This document shows, piece after piece, positions 51,775-61,985 of a stretch of 64,000 nt of DNA (position 1 is its first letter; each line of letters opens with the position of its first letter). The translations under genes and the position numbers were made by a program. Under the pieces are notes generated by a model, which did not search any database, was not told where the DNA came from, and was given only the letters and a program-made list of their open reading frames with translations. The DNA comes from Panacagrimonas sp046594215 (GTDB lineage Bacteria > Pseudomonadota > Gammaproteobacteria > Nevskiales > Nevskiaceae), in NCBI GenBank assembly GCA_046594215.1, contig JBKJPX010000103.1, positions 10,803 through 74,802 on the forward strand, given 5' to 3'.

Positions 51775-54396
51775 ATGAACAAGCACTTCGCGGCGCTGAA
51801 GGGACTTGCGCTGCTGGCCGTGCCCCTGGCGCTGGCCGCACAGGAGCCGGCGGCGGAACCCAATCCGGAGGGGACGGCGCCGACCGCGGAGATCGCCGCG
51901 CCTGCGGCGGATGCGAGCCCCACGCCCGAGCTGGTGCCAACGATCCCGGTTGCCGATACGCGGGTCCCGCAGGAAAAGCCGAAGGTCGAAGAACCGGCGG
52001 CGCCCGGCGAGGGAATCCAGGAAATCATCGTCACCGCGCAGAAGCGCTCGCAGCGCATCGACGAGGTGCCCATTGCGATCAGCGCGTTCAACGGCGATCA
52101 GCTCAACGACCTGGGCGTGACCGATACACGCGACCTGAGCCGACTCGTCCCGGGCTTCAACGCCAACGAAAGCGGGCGCGGCAGCACGCTGTTCACGCTG
52201 CGCGGTGTGGGCTTCACCGACACGACGTATACCGCGACGAACACGGTCGGCACCTACATCGACGAGGTCAACCTGCCGTTCTCGGTAATGACGCGCGGCG
52301 CCAATCTCGACATCGAGCGCGTCGAGGTGCTCAAGGGCCCGCAGGGCACGCTCTACGGCCGCAACACCACCGGCGGCCTGATCAATTACATCGCCAAGGC
52401 GCCCACCGACAGCTTCGAGGCCGGCACGATCACGAGCTTCAGTCGCTTCGAGACGCTGGAGTCCGAGAACTTCATCAGCGGTCCCTTGTTCGACAGCCTC
52501 AAGGGCCGTCTCGCGTTCAAGATCGTGGACTCCTCGAAGGGCTGGCAGAAGAGCAACACACGGCCCGGTGACACCCTCGGCGAGCAGAAGAAGCTGTCCG
52601 GGCGCGGATCGCTGGACTGGGAACCGACCGACGACCTGACGGTGAAATTCCGCATCGAGGGCTGGACCGACAAGAGCGATCCAACAGCCCCGCAGGTTGT
52701 CGGCATCATCCCTGGCAATCCCTTCATCGGTTCGGCAGGCCTCAATCCCGCCGTCGCCAATTACCCCTACGTGTCGAGAAACCACGCCAACCCGCGCGTC
52801 GCGGACTGGCCGACGATGGGTGCGACGGGCGACTTCCCCGGCAAGCTCGACGACAGCTTCCTCATGGAGTCCGCAAAAGCCATCTGGAAGCTCAACGACA
52901 CGATGGCCTGGACCACGATCGTGTCCAACCTCAAGAGCGAGTCCCACGACAGCCCGCAGCTGCAGGGCTTCAACGTGACCGAGACCGACCTGCTGACGAC
53001 CGCGCAGATCAAGTCGCACGCGCTCGAGACGCGCCTGTCCGACCTGTGGTTCGACGGTCGCTTCAGCTGGAGCCTGGGCGTCAATCTCAGCCGCGACAAG
53101 GCCTTCGAAGAGGAGCTGGCGGACACCACCAACGCCGGTGCGCTGTTCGCGGTCGGCAATCTCTCCGGACAGACTGCTGTCATCGCCGCGCAGCTGCCGG
53201 GCTCGCTGGCCGCCTTCCAGGCGCTGTTGCTGCAGCTGGGCGCGCTGGGACCGTCGCCGGTCTCGAACATGGTGAACATCAACGGCAAGCCGACGATCAA
53301 ACAGGCGGCGATATTCCTCAACACCGATACCGAACTCTCCGAGACGTTCTCGCTGAACCTCGGCGTGCGCTACACCGAGAACAAGCAGGATTTCACGGCC
53401 TGCACCTTCGAGCCCGTGGAAGCGACGGGCGCCGTCGGGCTGAGCAACGTCTTCACCGGCCTGAGCACCGCGGCCGCAGCGCAGTACATGGCCACCCACC
53501 CCGGCGAGCTGGGCCGTCCGACCGTCGTGCAGAAGGGGGACTGCTTCCCGCTCGGTGAAGACGGCAACAACGATCCCTTCGTCGGCAAGCTCGACGAGGA
53601 CAACGTGTCGGGCCGCGTCGCGTTGTCGTGGAAACCGGACAGCGACTCGCACTACTTCGCTGCCATCAGCCGCGGGTTCAAGGCGGGCGGGTTCCCGGTG
53701 CTCAACCCGGCGCGCAAGGCGCAGCTGGTTCCGGTCACGCAGGAAGAACTGCTGTCCTACGAGCTGGGCAGCAAGCTGTCATTCTTCGATCGCAAGCTGC
53801 ACACCAACCTGACGGGCTTCTACTACGACTACACCGACAAGCAGCTGCTGACCAAGACGCTGGACCAGGTCTTCGGGCCCCTGCCGATCCTGCAGAACGC
53901 GCCGGAATCCCACGTCTACGGCGTCGAGCTGGAGACGCAGATCGCGCCGTTCCGCGGATTCTTCGTCGCGTTCGCGGGTTCGTACATCAAGACCGAGATC
54001 GACAAGTTCGTCGGCCGCAACAGCCAGGGCCTCGAGCAGGACTTCGCCGGCCTTCCGTTCAACTTCGCGCCCGAGTGGCAGCTCAGCACCACGGCGGACT
54101 ACACCTGGGGGCTGACGGACCGGCTCGACGTGGGCGTGGGCGTGGACGCGTACTACACGAGCGACACCAACGGCGCGATCGACCAGAACCCGCTGCTCGA
54201 CATGAACGAGTACTACCTGCTGGGCGCGCGGCTGCATGTCGGACGAAACGACGGCAACTGGACCGCGACGCTGTTCGGACGAAACCTCACCAACGAGCTG
54301 GTGAACCTGGGATCCAACAGCTTTTCGGAAGCCGTGACGCGCTCGGTCGGGCGGCCGCGGACCTTCGGCGTGACCCTGACCTACCTGTGGCAGTAA
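51775..54396 (+). CDS. TonB-dependent outer-membrane receptor
   Basis: 873-aa beta-barrel transporter. ATG 51775 follows a strong AGGAGGAGGAG site; the ORF reading from further upstream is within the SDR in another frame. A signal peptide (HFAALKGLALLAVPLALAA) and a Pro/Ala-rich spacer come first. A TonB-box-like EIIVTAQKRSQ then precedes the plug (VPIAISAFNGDQLNDLGV; RVEVLKGPQGTLYGRNTTGGLINYIAK). The barrel ends in the aromatic LTYLWQ. Within a catabolic operon it most likely imports the hydrophobic substrate rather than iron. The sequence resembles receptors of sphingomonad and Steroidobacter-like degraders. Confidence 0.92.
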   Translation: MNKHFAALKGLALLAVPLALAAQEPAAEPNPEGTAPTAEIAAPAADASPTPELVPTIPVADTRVPQEKPKVEEPAAPGEGIQEIIVTAQKRSQRIDEVPIAISAFNGDQLNDLGVTDTRDLSRLVPGFNANESGRGSTLFTLRGVGFTDTTYTATNTVGTYIDEVNLPFSVMTRGANLDIERVEVLKGPQGTLYGRNTTGGLINYIAKAPTDSFEAGTITSFSRFETLESENFISGPLFDSLKGRLAFKIVDSSKGWQKSNTRPGDTLGEQKKLSGRGSLDWEPTDDLTVKFRIEGWTDKSDPTAPQVVGIIPGNPFIGSAGLNPAVANYPYVSRNHANPRVADWPTMGATGDFPGKLDDSFLMESAKAIWKLNDTMAWTTIVSNLKSESHDSPQLQGFNVTETDLLTTAQIKSHALETRLSDLWFDGRFSWSLGVNLSRDKAFEEELADTTNAGALFAVGNLSGQTAVIAAQLPGSLAAFQALLLQLGALGPSPVSNMVNINGKPTIKQAAIFLNTDTELSETFSLNLGVRYTENKQDFTACTFEPVEATGAVGLSNVFTGLSTAAAAQYMATHPGELGRPTVVQKGDCFPLGEDGNNDPFVGKLDEDNVSGRVALSWKPDSDSHYFAAISRGFKAGGFPVLNPARKAQLVPVTQEELLSYELGSKLSFFDRKLHTNLTGFYYDYTDKQLLTKTLDQVFGPLPILQNAPESHVYGVELETQIAPFRGFFVAFAGSYIKTEIDKFVGRNSQGLEQDFAGLPFNFAPEWQLSTTADYTWGLTDRLDVGVGVDAYYTSDTNGAIDQNPLLDMNEYYLLGARLHVGRNDGNWTATLFGRNLTNELVNLGSNSFSEAVTRSVGRPRTFGVTLTYLWQ

Positions 54397-55157
54397 GGCC
54401 GACCTCGTCGTCGCGCGTCGCGATCGTCACGGGCGGCGCCGCCGGGATCGGGCGCGCCGCAGCGCTGTGCCTGGCGCGGGACGGGGTAGATGTCGTCATC
54501 GCGGATCTCGATGCCGACGGCGGGAAGGAAACGGTGTCGCAGGTCGAGGCCCTGGGGCGCGCCGCGATCTTCGTGCGCACCGACGTGGTCTGCGATGACG
54601 ATTGCGCGCGCATGGTGGCGCGCACGCTGGAGCGCTTCGGACGGCTGGATATCGGGTTCAACAACGCCGGCGTCACCGGCCCGTCCGCACGCACGGCGGA
54701 CTACGGCCTCGAGAACTGGAAACGCGTTCTCGACGTCAACCTCACCGGCGTTTTCAACTGCATGACGCACCAGCTGCGCGTGATGTGCAGCAACGGCGGC
54801 GGCGCGATCGTCAACACGGCGTCGGTCATGGGATTGAACGGCACGATCGGCGGCTCCGCGTATTGCGCTTCGAAGCACGGCGTCATCGGCCTGACCAAGA
54901 CCGCGGCGCTGGAATACGGCCGCCACGCCGTCCGGGTCAACGCAATCTGCCCCGGCTTCATCGCCACCGCCATGACCACCGGTGCGCAGGCGCCGTTCGG
55001 TGAGAAGGGCCTGAAGGCGGGCCTGCAGCGCGCGGCGATCCGTCGGCTGGCGACCCCGCAGGAGGTGGGCGAGGTGGTGGCCTGGCTGTGTTCGGAGCGC
55101 GCGTCGTACGTGACCGGCGCGGTGCACACCGTAGACGGCGGCTACAGCGCTTCATGA
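54387..55157 (+). CDS. Short-chain dehydrogenase/reductase
   Basis: 256-aa SDR starting at a GTG (VAVRPTSSSRVAIVTGG) that overlaps the receptor gene by ten bases. GGAAGIGR is the cofactor motif, FNNAGVTGP and NTASVMGLNGT hold the Asn and Ser, and YCASK the catalytic Tyr/Lys. PGFIATAMTT and YVTGAVHTVDGGYSAS complete the family pattern. It is the second SDR of the operon, so two successive alcohol oxidations, or one alcohol and one hydroxyacyl-CoA step, are likely. Substrate unknown. Confidence 0.9.
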   Translation: MAVRPTSSSRVAIVTGGAAGIGRAAALCLARDGVDVVIADLDADGGKETVSQVEALGRAAIFVRTDVVCDDDCARMVARTLERFGRLDIGFNNAGVTGPSARTADYGLENWKRVLDVNLTGVFNCMTHQLRVMCSNGGGAIVNTASVMGLNGTIGGSAYCASKHGVIGLTKTAALEYGRHAVRVNAICPGFIATAMTTGAQAPFGEKGLKAGLQRAAIRRLATPQEVGEVVAWLCSERASYVTGAVHTVDGGYSAS

Positions 55158-55179
55158 ACGGAAACCCCCGGAGACGGCG

Positions 55180-56328
<1,149 letters not shown>

Positions 56329-56386
56329 ATCCTGGCTTCGATCCCGATCGGCGCCGTTTCACGACCTTCCGCAGGAGCGTCTTCCC

Positions 56387-57358
56387 ATGAAATCACAACC
56401 CGACAGCGCGACCCTGGTCTCGATCTACCGGAAGATGACGGCGATCAAGTTCCACGACGATCGCTTCATCGCGCAGATGAAGGCCGGCAAGCTCTCGATG
56501 CCGTACTACTCGGCCCGTGGCCAGGAGTGCATCCCCGCGGCGATCAGCGTGCAGCTCGCCGACGAGGACTATCTGGTCACGATCTATCGTGGCATCCACG
56601 ACATGATCGCCAAGGGCGTGCCGCCCAAGCTGATCTGGGCCGAGCTCGCGGGGCGCAGCACCGGTGCGTGCAAGGGCAAGGGCGGTCCGATGCACATCAC
56701 GCATCCCGCCACGGGCTGCATGGTGACCACGGGGGTGGTCGGCGCGGGCATGCCGATCGCCTGTGGCCTGGCGCTGGCCGCGCAGCTGCGCGGCGAGAAG
56801 CGGGTGACGGTGAGCAACTTCGGCGACGGCGCCGCCAACATCGGCGCCTTCCACGAATCCCTGAACCTGGCCAGCGTCTGGAAGCTGCCGGTGATCTTCG
56901 TCTGCCAGAACAATCGGTACGCCGAGCACACCGCGTTCGCCAAGGGCACCTCGGTGGAGCGCATCGCGGATCGCGCGAGCGCTTACGGCATGCCTGGCGT
57001 GCGGGTGGACGGCAACGACCCGCTGGCGGTCTACGATGCGGCGCGCGAGGCCATCGAGCGTGCGCGCGGCGGCGGCGGGCCCACCTTGATCGAGGCCATG
57101 ACCTTCCGCTTGAACGGCCACCTGATCGGCGATACCGGGCACTACATGCCGAAGGAGGAATACGCGGCGGCGGTCGCGGCTGATCCCTATCCGAGGTATC
57201 GCGCGTGGATCATCGAAAAGGCTCACGCCACCGCGGCAGACCTCGACCGGATCGACGCGACCGTGACGGCTGAAGTCGACGACGCCGTGACCTTCGGTTT
57301 CGCCAGCCCCCTGACCGATGTCGCGGAACTGTCGCGCGACGTCTACGCCGCCGCCTGA
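56387..57358 (+). CDS. 2-oxoacid dehydrogenase E1 component, alpha subunit (acetoin/pyruvate dehydrogenase type)
   Basis: 323-aa thiamine-diphosphate enzyme subunit. MPYYSARGQECIPAA and ACKGKGGPMHITHPATG are E1-alpha signatures, and the ThDP/Mg motif runs from GDG (146-148) to NN (175-176). The length and the ACKGKGG-MH element are closest to AcoA-type acetoin dehydrogenase and small E1-alpha proteins rather than the 400-aa branched-chain enzymes. It forms an alpha2-beta2 unit with the next gene, 12 bp away. In the operon it would decarboxylate a 2-oxoacid or cleave an alpha-hydroxyketone released from the substrate. Confidence 0.92.
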   Translation: MKSQPDSATLVSIYRKMTAIKFHDDRFIAQMKAGKLSMPYYSARGQECIPAAISVQLADEDYLVTIYRGIHDMIAKGVPPKLIWAELAGRSTGACKGKGGPMHITHPATGCMVTTGVVGAGMPIACGLALAAQLRGEKRVTVSNFGDGAANIGAFHESLNLASVWKLPVIFVCQNNRYAEHTAFAKGTSVERIADRASAYGMPGVRVDGNDPLAVYDAAREAIERARGGGGPTLIEAMTFRLNGHLIGDTGHYMPKEEYAAAVAADPYPRYRAWIIEKAHATAADLDRIDATVTAEVDDAVTFGFASPLTDVAELSRDVYAAA

Positions 57359-57370
57359 GGAGCCATCACC

Positions 57371-58351
57371 ATGAGCGAACAGATCAACACTCTGCAGGCG
57401 ATCAACTGGGCCCTGGACGATGCGATGGCGGCCGACCGCAACGTCATCGTCTTCGGCGAGGAAGTGGCCGACGGTGAGGGCGGCGGCATCATGGGCGCCA
57501 CCAAGGGCCTGTCGCAGAAATACGGCTCGCGCGTCCGTTCCACACCGATCTCGGAGATGGGCTTCGTCGGCGCCGCGGTGGGCGCCGCGATCGTCGGCAT
57601 GCGGCCGGTGGTCGAGATCATGCTGATGAACTTCGTCGCGGTATGCATGGACCAGATCACCAATCACGCGGCCAAGCTGCGCTTCATGTCCGGCGGCCAG
57701 ACGCACGTGCCGATGGTGATCCGCACCATGACCGGCTCGGGCTTCCAGACCGGCGGCCAGCACGCGGATTTCCTCGAGGCCTGGTTCTGCCACACCGCTG
57801 GCATCAAGGTCGTGGCGCCATCGAACCCGGCCGACGCCTACGGGCTGATGCTCGGTGCGATCCGGGACGAGGATCCCGTGATGTTCATTGAACACTTCCC
57901 GGGCTACTGGAACCCGGGCCCGGCGCCAGAGCGCGGCAAGGCGATTCCGATAGGCGAGGCCAAGGTGGTCAAGGCCGGCAAGGACGTGACCCTGATCGGC
58001 TACAGCCGATCAATGCTCGACATCCCCGTGGTCGCGGCCACCCTGGCCAAGGACGGCATCGACGCCGAGATCATCGATCTGCGAACGGTGAGTCCCCTGG
58101 ACATGGACACGATCCTGACTTCCGTGAGAAAGACGCGCCGCGCGGTCGTCGTGCACGAAGCCTGCCGCTCTTTCGGCGTGGGCGCGGAGGTGTCGGCGCG
58201 CATCCACGAGGCGCTGTTCCGCGAGCTCAAGGCTCCCGTGGAGCGCGTGGCCGCCAAGGATTGCCCGGTGCCCTTCGCCAAGCATCTGGAGACCGCCTTC
58301 CTCTACAGCCACGCCGACATCGAGGCCGCGGTGCGGCGCACGCTGGCCTGA
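57371..58351 (+). CDS. 2-oxoacid dehydrogenase E1 component, beta subunit
   Basis: 326-aa transketolase-like subunit. NVIVFGEEVADGEGGGIMGATKGLSQKYG, STPISEMGFVGAAVGAAIVGMRPVVEIM and the C-terminal LIGYSRSMLDIPVVAATL ... DLRTVSPLDMDTI ... VVVHEACRSFGVGAEVSARI are typical. The Glu in EIMLMNF-type strand and His in HYGxTxxG-equivalent positions are replaced by family-normal residues as in AcoB. It completes the ThDP active site with the alpha subunit. The lipoyl domain that accepts the acyl group is encoded 45 bp downstream. Confidence 0.92.
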   Translation: MSEQINTLQAINWALDDAMAADRNVIVFGEEVADGEGGGIMGATKGLSQKYGSRVRSTPISEMGFVGAAVGAAIVGMRPVVEIMLMNFVAVCMDQITNHAAKLRFMSGGQTHVPMVIRTMTGSGFQTGGQHADFLEAWFCHTAGIKVVAPSNPADAYGLMLGAIRDEDPVMFIEHFPGYWNPGPAPERGKAIPIGEAKVVKAGKDVTLIGYSRSMLDIPVVAATLAKDGIDAEIIDLRTVSPLDMDTILTSVRKTRRAVVVHEACRSFGVGAEVSARIHEALFRELKAPVERVAAKDCPVPFAKHLETAFLYSHADIEAAVRRTLA

Positions 58352-58396
58352 GCTGGCAACGATGACGATGAAATGCACGACGGCGGAGCGCTGGCG

Positions 58397-58627
58397 ATGA
58401 GTACCGAGGTCCTGCTGCCCAAGCTTGGTTTTTCGATGAACGACGGAGCGGTCACCGAGTGGCTCGTGGACGACGGGGGGCAGGTCACGCAGGGGCAGCT
58501 GCTGTACCTGCTCGAGAGCGAGAAGTCTGTGCAGGAGATCGAGGCGCCCGTCAGCGGCAAGCTGCGTATCAAGGCGCCGGTCGGAGAACTGCTGCTGGTG
58601 GGAACCGTGCTCGCGATCATTGAATAG
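58397..58627 (+). CDS. Free-standing lipoyl (biotinyl/lipoyl attachment) domain protein
   Basis: 76 aa from ATG 58397 (an in-frame ATG at 58373 would add eight residues). The whole protein is one lipoyl domain: EVLLPKLGFSMNDGAVTEWLV, then LLESEKSVQEIEAPVSGKL with Lys43 as the lipoylation site, and a closing LLVGTVLAIIE strand. The family usually forms the N-terminus of the E2 acyltransferase, but here the linker, E3-binding domain and catalytic domain are absent. It follows E1 alpha/beta, so it is expected to carry the acyl or hydroxyethyl group from E1 to an E2 or another acceptor encoded elsewhere. Confidence 0.88.
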   Translation: MSTEVLLPKLGFSMNDGAVTEWLVDDGGQVTQGQLLYLLESEKSVQEIEAPVSGKLRIKAPVGELLLVGTVLAIIE

Positions 58628-58727
58628 TCGAGGCGCGGCCGGCTCGCGGCATCGCGCGAGTTTTCTCTACAGCCTCCGTTCAGGATCGAAGGGCGACGCT
58701 CGCGTGTACCGTCCACGGAGCGCCGCC

Positions 58728-59267
58728 ATGTCCACTGTTGATTCCTTCGACCGCCCTGCGCGGCTTTCTTCTTCCTCGTCCGTCCTGGCCCTCGTCTTCG
58801 CCGCGGGAGTCGCGTGTCTGGGCTGCGGTGTTGCCGCGGCCGCCGACACCATCTCCGGCACGGCGACCGTGGTCGACGCCGGTACGCTCGACATCCAGGG
58901 CAAGAAGGTGCGCCTGCACGGCATCGAGGCGCCGGACGACGACACGCCCTGCCTGCGCGACGCCAAGCCCTGGAAATGCGGCGAAGCGGCCAAGGCCGCA
59001 TTGCGCAATCACATCGAGGGCAAGACAGTGAACTGCACCGCCGTGGCCGCGTCTGACGGCTCCAACGCGGGCGCAGACTGCAAAGTGGGCGATGAGAATC
59101 TCAACGCGTTGCTGGTGCGCGAGGGCTGGGCGATGGATCGGCCGTCGGAGAGCAATGGCGCTTACAAGGACGCGCAGAAGGAAGCGAAGAAGGCGCGACG
59201 CGGCGTTTGGGCGACCGACAAGGACAATCCGGAAGAAGTCCGGCGTCAGCGCTCGGGGAAGGAATGA
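58728..59267 (+). CDS. Secreted SNase-like (thermonuclease-family) protein
   Basis: 179 aa with an N-terminal signal peptide (VLALVFAAGVACLGCGVAAAAD). The SNase OB-fold core GTATVVDAGTLDIQGKKVRLHGIEAPDDD is clear, with CGEAAKAAL and LLVREGWAMDR following. The catalytic set seen in Staphylococcus nuclease (Arg35, Glu43, Arg87) is only partly matched: the first Arg is present, Glu is replaced by Asp in EAPD, and no D-R-Y-G-R motif precedes LNALLV. Activity is thus uncertain. Four Cys could form disulfides in the periplasm. It stands alone after the operon. Confidence 0.78.
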   Translation: MSTVDSFDRPARLSSSSSVLALVFAAGVACLGCGVAAAADTISGTATVVDAGTLDIQGKKVRLHGIEAPDDDTPCLRDAKPWKCGEAAKAALRNHIEGKTVNCTAVAASDGSNAGADCKVGDENLNALLVREGWAMDRPSESNGAYKDAQKEAKKARRGVWATDKDNPEEVRRQRSGKE

Positions 59268-59378
59268 TCCTTGGGTGCTGCGGGTTCGTGCATGCAGGTT
59301 TCGAGTTAACCGTCGGTTCATTGCGGCAGGCGAGGGTGTAGGCGCAAACACCTGCAAGTCGAATCGAGGAGCACGCAC

Positions 59379-59714
59379 ATGAACAAGCGAACCATCAGCA
59401 GCCTCGCCGTCGCCGCCACGGTACTGGCCGCGACGTCGTTCGGCACCCTGGCCGATACCTATACCAACGACAGGGGCGAACGCATCGAGTGCCATCAGGA
59501 GACCGTTCAGGCGAATGGCAACCATCCCATCGCGGGCCCCGTGATCGGCGCCGTGGTGGGCGGTGTGATCGGCCACCAGATCGGCGGTGGCAAGGGCAAG
59601 GACATTGCGACCGGCGTGGGCGCAGCGGGCGGCGCGGTGGCCGGCAGCAAGATCAACGAGAACCGCGTCGAGAGCGGGACGACCACTCAGAACGTCTGCC
59701 GCAAGGTGGGTTGA
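59379..59714 (+). CDS. Glycine-zipper 2TM-domain protein
   Basis: 111 aa with a signal peptide (ISSLAVAATVLAATSFGTLAD). It then carries a Gly-rich membrane-inserting segment AGPVIGAVVGGVIGHQIGGGKGKDIATGVGAAGGAVAG, the hallmark of the Rickettsia 17-kDa antigen/SlyB-like group. A Cys before (ECHQE) and one at the end (NVCRKVG) could pair. There is no lipobox, so it is not a lipoprotein like SlyB. Such proteins reside in the envelope and are often stress-linked. No clear operon partner. Confidence 0.85.
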   Translation: MNKRTISSLAVAATVLAATSFGTLADTYTNDRGERIECHQETVQANGNHPIAGPVIGAVVGGVIGHQIGGGKGKDIATGVGAAGGAVAGSKINENRVESGTTTQNVCRKVG

Positions 59715-59731
59715 CCGGTTCGATACGGGAT

Positions 59732-59758
59732 GCGGCGGAGTCTCCGGCGATCCGCCGC
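59732..59758. terminator. Hairpin between convergent genes
   Basis: GCGGCGGA pairs perfectly with TCCGCCGC across an 11-base loop, between the glycine-zipper gene and the convergent lipoprotein gene. There is no T-tract, so termination is only inferred from position. Confidence 0.4.
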
Positions 59759-59818
59759 GTCCTGTTCTCGGAAGCACAGGATCGCGGGGATCTCTGCGAA
59801 TGCGCGGCGCTCGCCCAC

Positions 59819-61627
59819 TCACCCGGTGACGAAAGACCCTCGAACGATATACAGCTTCCCGTCCGTGGTCAGAATCGCAAGTCCATCGGATCCGAAGCGG
59901 ATCAGCTTGCTCGGTTCTGCATCGCCGAAATTGGGGAGTTCACGGCCACGTAGATGAGTGAGCGTGGCGATGTCGAACGCGTGGATTCGATAGGTGCCCT
60001 GGGGTGTGCCGTCGACCGACGAGGCGTATGCGGAAGTGATCGCGAAGAGCAGCCCGCGTCCGACGTCCGGAATCGTGAGGGCGTTGCCGCGCGACGAGTT
60101 GCCGTTCGGATCGCGAACCTGCCCAGCGAGATTCACGGCGGTGGTGTCGATCGTCTGGCCACCCGGCGCATAGAAGCGTCCTGCTGCATAGGAGGGGCCT
60201 GGATTGACCAGGAAGCCGGAATCACAGCAGGCGAGTATCGCGCTGTCGAAGATCGCAGTGCCGCCGCTGTTGACGATGAGCCGGGAGAACTCCCCGTTCT
60301 CTCCCAGGCCATACAGCAGCGAGTCGTCATCACCCCAGACCACCGCTTCCACCGAGGATCCGTAGGCGCGAGAGCCGGCGCTGAAGAATCTCCGCTGAGC
60401 TCCGTCGTAGATCACCACGTCCTCAGCCGCAAATAAGTTGGGCGAGTAGCTGCGCACCACGGCCAGCACATCGGGATGGTCCGGAGCGACGGCAAGGTAG
60501 CTGGCGAACGCGGGGCCCCCGGCCGAATTCAGTCCGACCGGGATCGACAGCGGATTCTGCATCGAAGGAAGGTCGAGCCGGGTAATGAGGCTCGCGCCCC
60601 AGAGCCCGACATAAAGTCTCGAGCCATCGCCGGATATCGCCATCGTGGTCGGATTGCTGCCGACGAAGGTGGCTGCGCCGAGGGTCCCCGTCGCAGGATC
60701 GAAGGGCAGCACCGAGTTCGCGTTCGACGCGGCGGCGGCGGGAATCGCGGCGTAGATCCGCGAGGACGTCGCATCCCATGCGATGTCACTCGCGCCCAGA
60801 TCGAAGACCGGGGCTGCCAGCGCCGCGTATTGGGCGACGCGGTAATTCACCAGCAGACGTTTCGAGTCCGTTCTCGGAAACGTGCACGCCTCGTCGTAGC
60901 AGACCTGGACCCAGACCTCGCTGCTGAAATAGCCGGGGCCGACGGTGGACGGATTCGCGAGTTGGAAATCGACGCGGCGCTGCGTATCGCCCAGGCTGGC
61001 CACGGTCACCGCGGTGACCGCCGTGCCGCCCAGGACCTCGGCCTTGACGAAGGCGCCGGTGGGTCGGACCCCTTCGAGGGTCAGGACGGCGGACAGGGAT
61101 GGTGCGGCCGCATCCACGCTGCTCGAAACCTGCAGTGTTTCGCTCGGCACCGTGATGGTCGTGGTCGGCCCCGCGTCGGTAACCTGGGTCGTCACGGTGA
61201 GGACGAACGGACTGCCCGCGATCGGCTCGTCGCAATAGTCGTCGTAGCAGGCGGTCAGCGAGACATGGTCGACATAGATCCCTACGCCGAGGCTCTCGGG
61301 TGCCCGGAATCTCACTCGCACATCGGCCTCGCCGTTGCTGATGGGCACGAGTTCGGCGGCCTCGATCGCGTTGGTCGACCAGTCCAGTCCGGCGGCGAAA
61401 CCGTCCGCCGGGGGATTGAAGGCGCGTGCCTTGGTCACGAACTGCGGAATCCCGGCTTCTTCGTCGGTGACGCTGATCGCCAGGGTGCTCAGGTCCAGGG
61501 CCAGGGTCGTGTTGCGAATCGGCGTATTGCCGCCGCCCGATCCGCCTCCGCCTCCGCCTCCGCCCCCGCCACAGGCCGACAGCAAGGCGAGGAAGGACAG
61601 CACCAGCGTGCGGCGGATCGAACTCAC
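59819..61627 (-). CDS. Large lipoprotein with probable beta-propeller domain, unknown function
   Basis: 602 aa from a GTG start with GAGGT upstream. The signal peptide ends in a lipobox LSAC, followed by a run of about ten Gly and SGGG, a flexible tether. The first about 200 residues look like two Ig-like or cadherin-like beta domains, each with paired Cys (CYDDYCDEP; CYDEACTF). The rest resembles a propeller or NHL/YVTN-type repeat fold (DLGASDIAWDATSSRIYAAIP; GSNPTTMAISGDGSRLYVGLWG). Probably anchored to the outer membrane. The Gly run is coded by CCGCCT-type hexamer repeats, whose length change would alter the linker without a frameshift. No family assigned. Confidence 0.7.
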   Translation of the reverse strand: MSSIRRTLVLSFLALLSACGGGGGGGGGGSGGGNTPIRNTTLALDLSTLAISVTDEEAGIPQFVTKARAFNPPADGFAAGLDWSTNAIEAAELVPISNGEADVRVRFRAPESLGVGIYVDHVSLTACYDDYCDEPIAGSPFVLTVTTQVTDAGPTTTITVPSETLQVSSSVDAAAPSLSAVLTLEGVRPTGAFVKAEVLGGTAVTAVTVASLGDTQRRVDFQLANPSTVGPGYFSSEVWVQVCYDEACTFPRTDSKRLLVNYRVAQYAALAAPVFDLGASDIAWDATSSRIYAAIPAAAASNANSVLPFDPATGTLGAATFVGSNPTTMAISGDGSRLYVGLWGASLITRLDLPSMQNPLSIPVGLNSAGGPAFASYLAVAPDHPDVLAVVRSYSPNLFAAEDVVIYDGAQRRFFSAGSRAYGSSVEAVVWGDDDSLLYGLGENGEFSRLIVNSGGTAIFDSAILACCDSGFLVNPGPSYAAGRFYAPGGQTIDTTAVNLAGQVRDPNGNSSRGNALTIPDVGRGLLFAITSAYASSVDGTPQGTYRIHAFDIATLTHLRGRELPNFGDAEPSKLIRFGSDGLAILTTDGKLYIVRGSFVTG

Positions 61628-61985
61628 GGGAGACCTCGGTAAAGCCGTGGAAGGGCGTGCCTGGCAATGCCCGTGACGTTTTCGGCGCTACGACAGGCGT
61701 GCGAAGGGTAGGGCAGCAGGCCGGCTTGACGACCCCGTGCCGCGCGATCGGCGCGGCCGAAGCGACGACCGGTTCAGGCGCCGGGTCGGCCGCGCGACGC
61801 CGATGGATGGAGGGGGATTCGTCCGGATGTCTGGAGGGGCGATGCGCGTCCCCTGGCCCCTGCCCGGCCGGGGGCCCGCGCCGGTGGCATCGCCGTGGCG
61901 AGGCGAGGTAGTCGCTTTGGAGGATGCTCCCGACCGCCCCAGCGCGGACCATCCGGGCAACGCTACCCTTGGTCGACCCGTGCCC
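61628..61985. other. Divergent intergenic region
   Basis: Lies between the lipoprotein and the second aldehyde dehydrogenase and must hold both promoters. Only GC-rich, weakly palindromic sequence is evident, for example GGCCCC and GGGGCC arms around 61855-61876. No ORF with believable codon content and no RNA gene is seen. Confidence 0.5.

Noticed and set aside
61540..61570. CCGCCT hexamer tract as a phase-variation switch
   Set aside because: Hexamer units keep the reading frame, so length changes could not turn the lipoprotein on or off; only the linker length would change.
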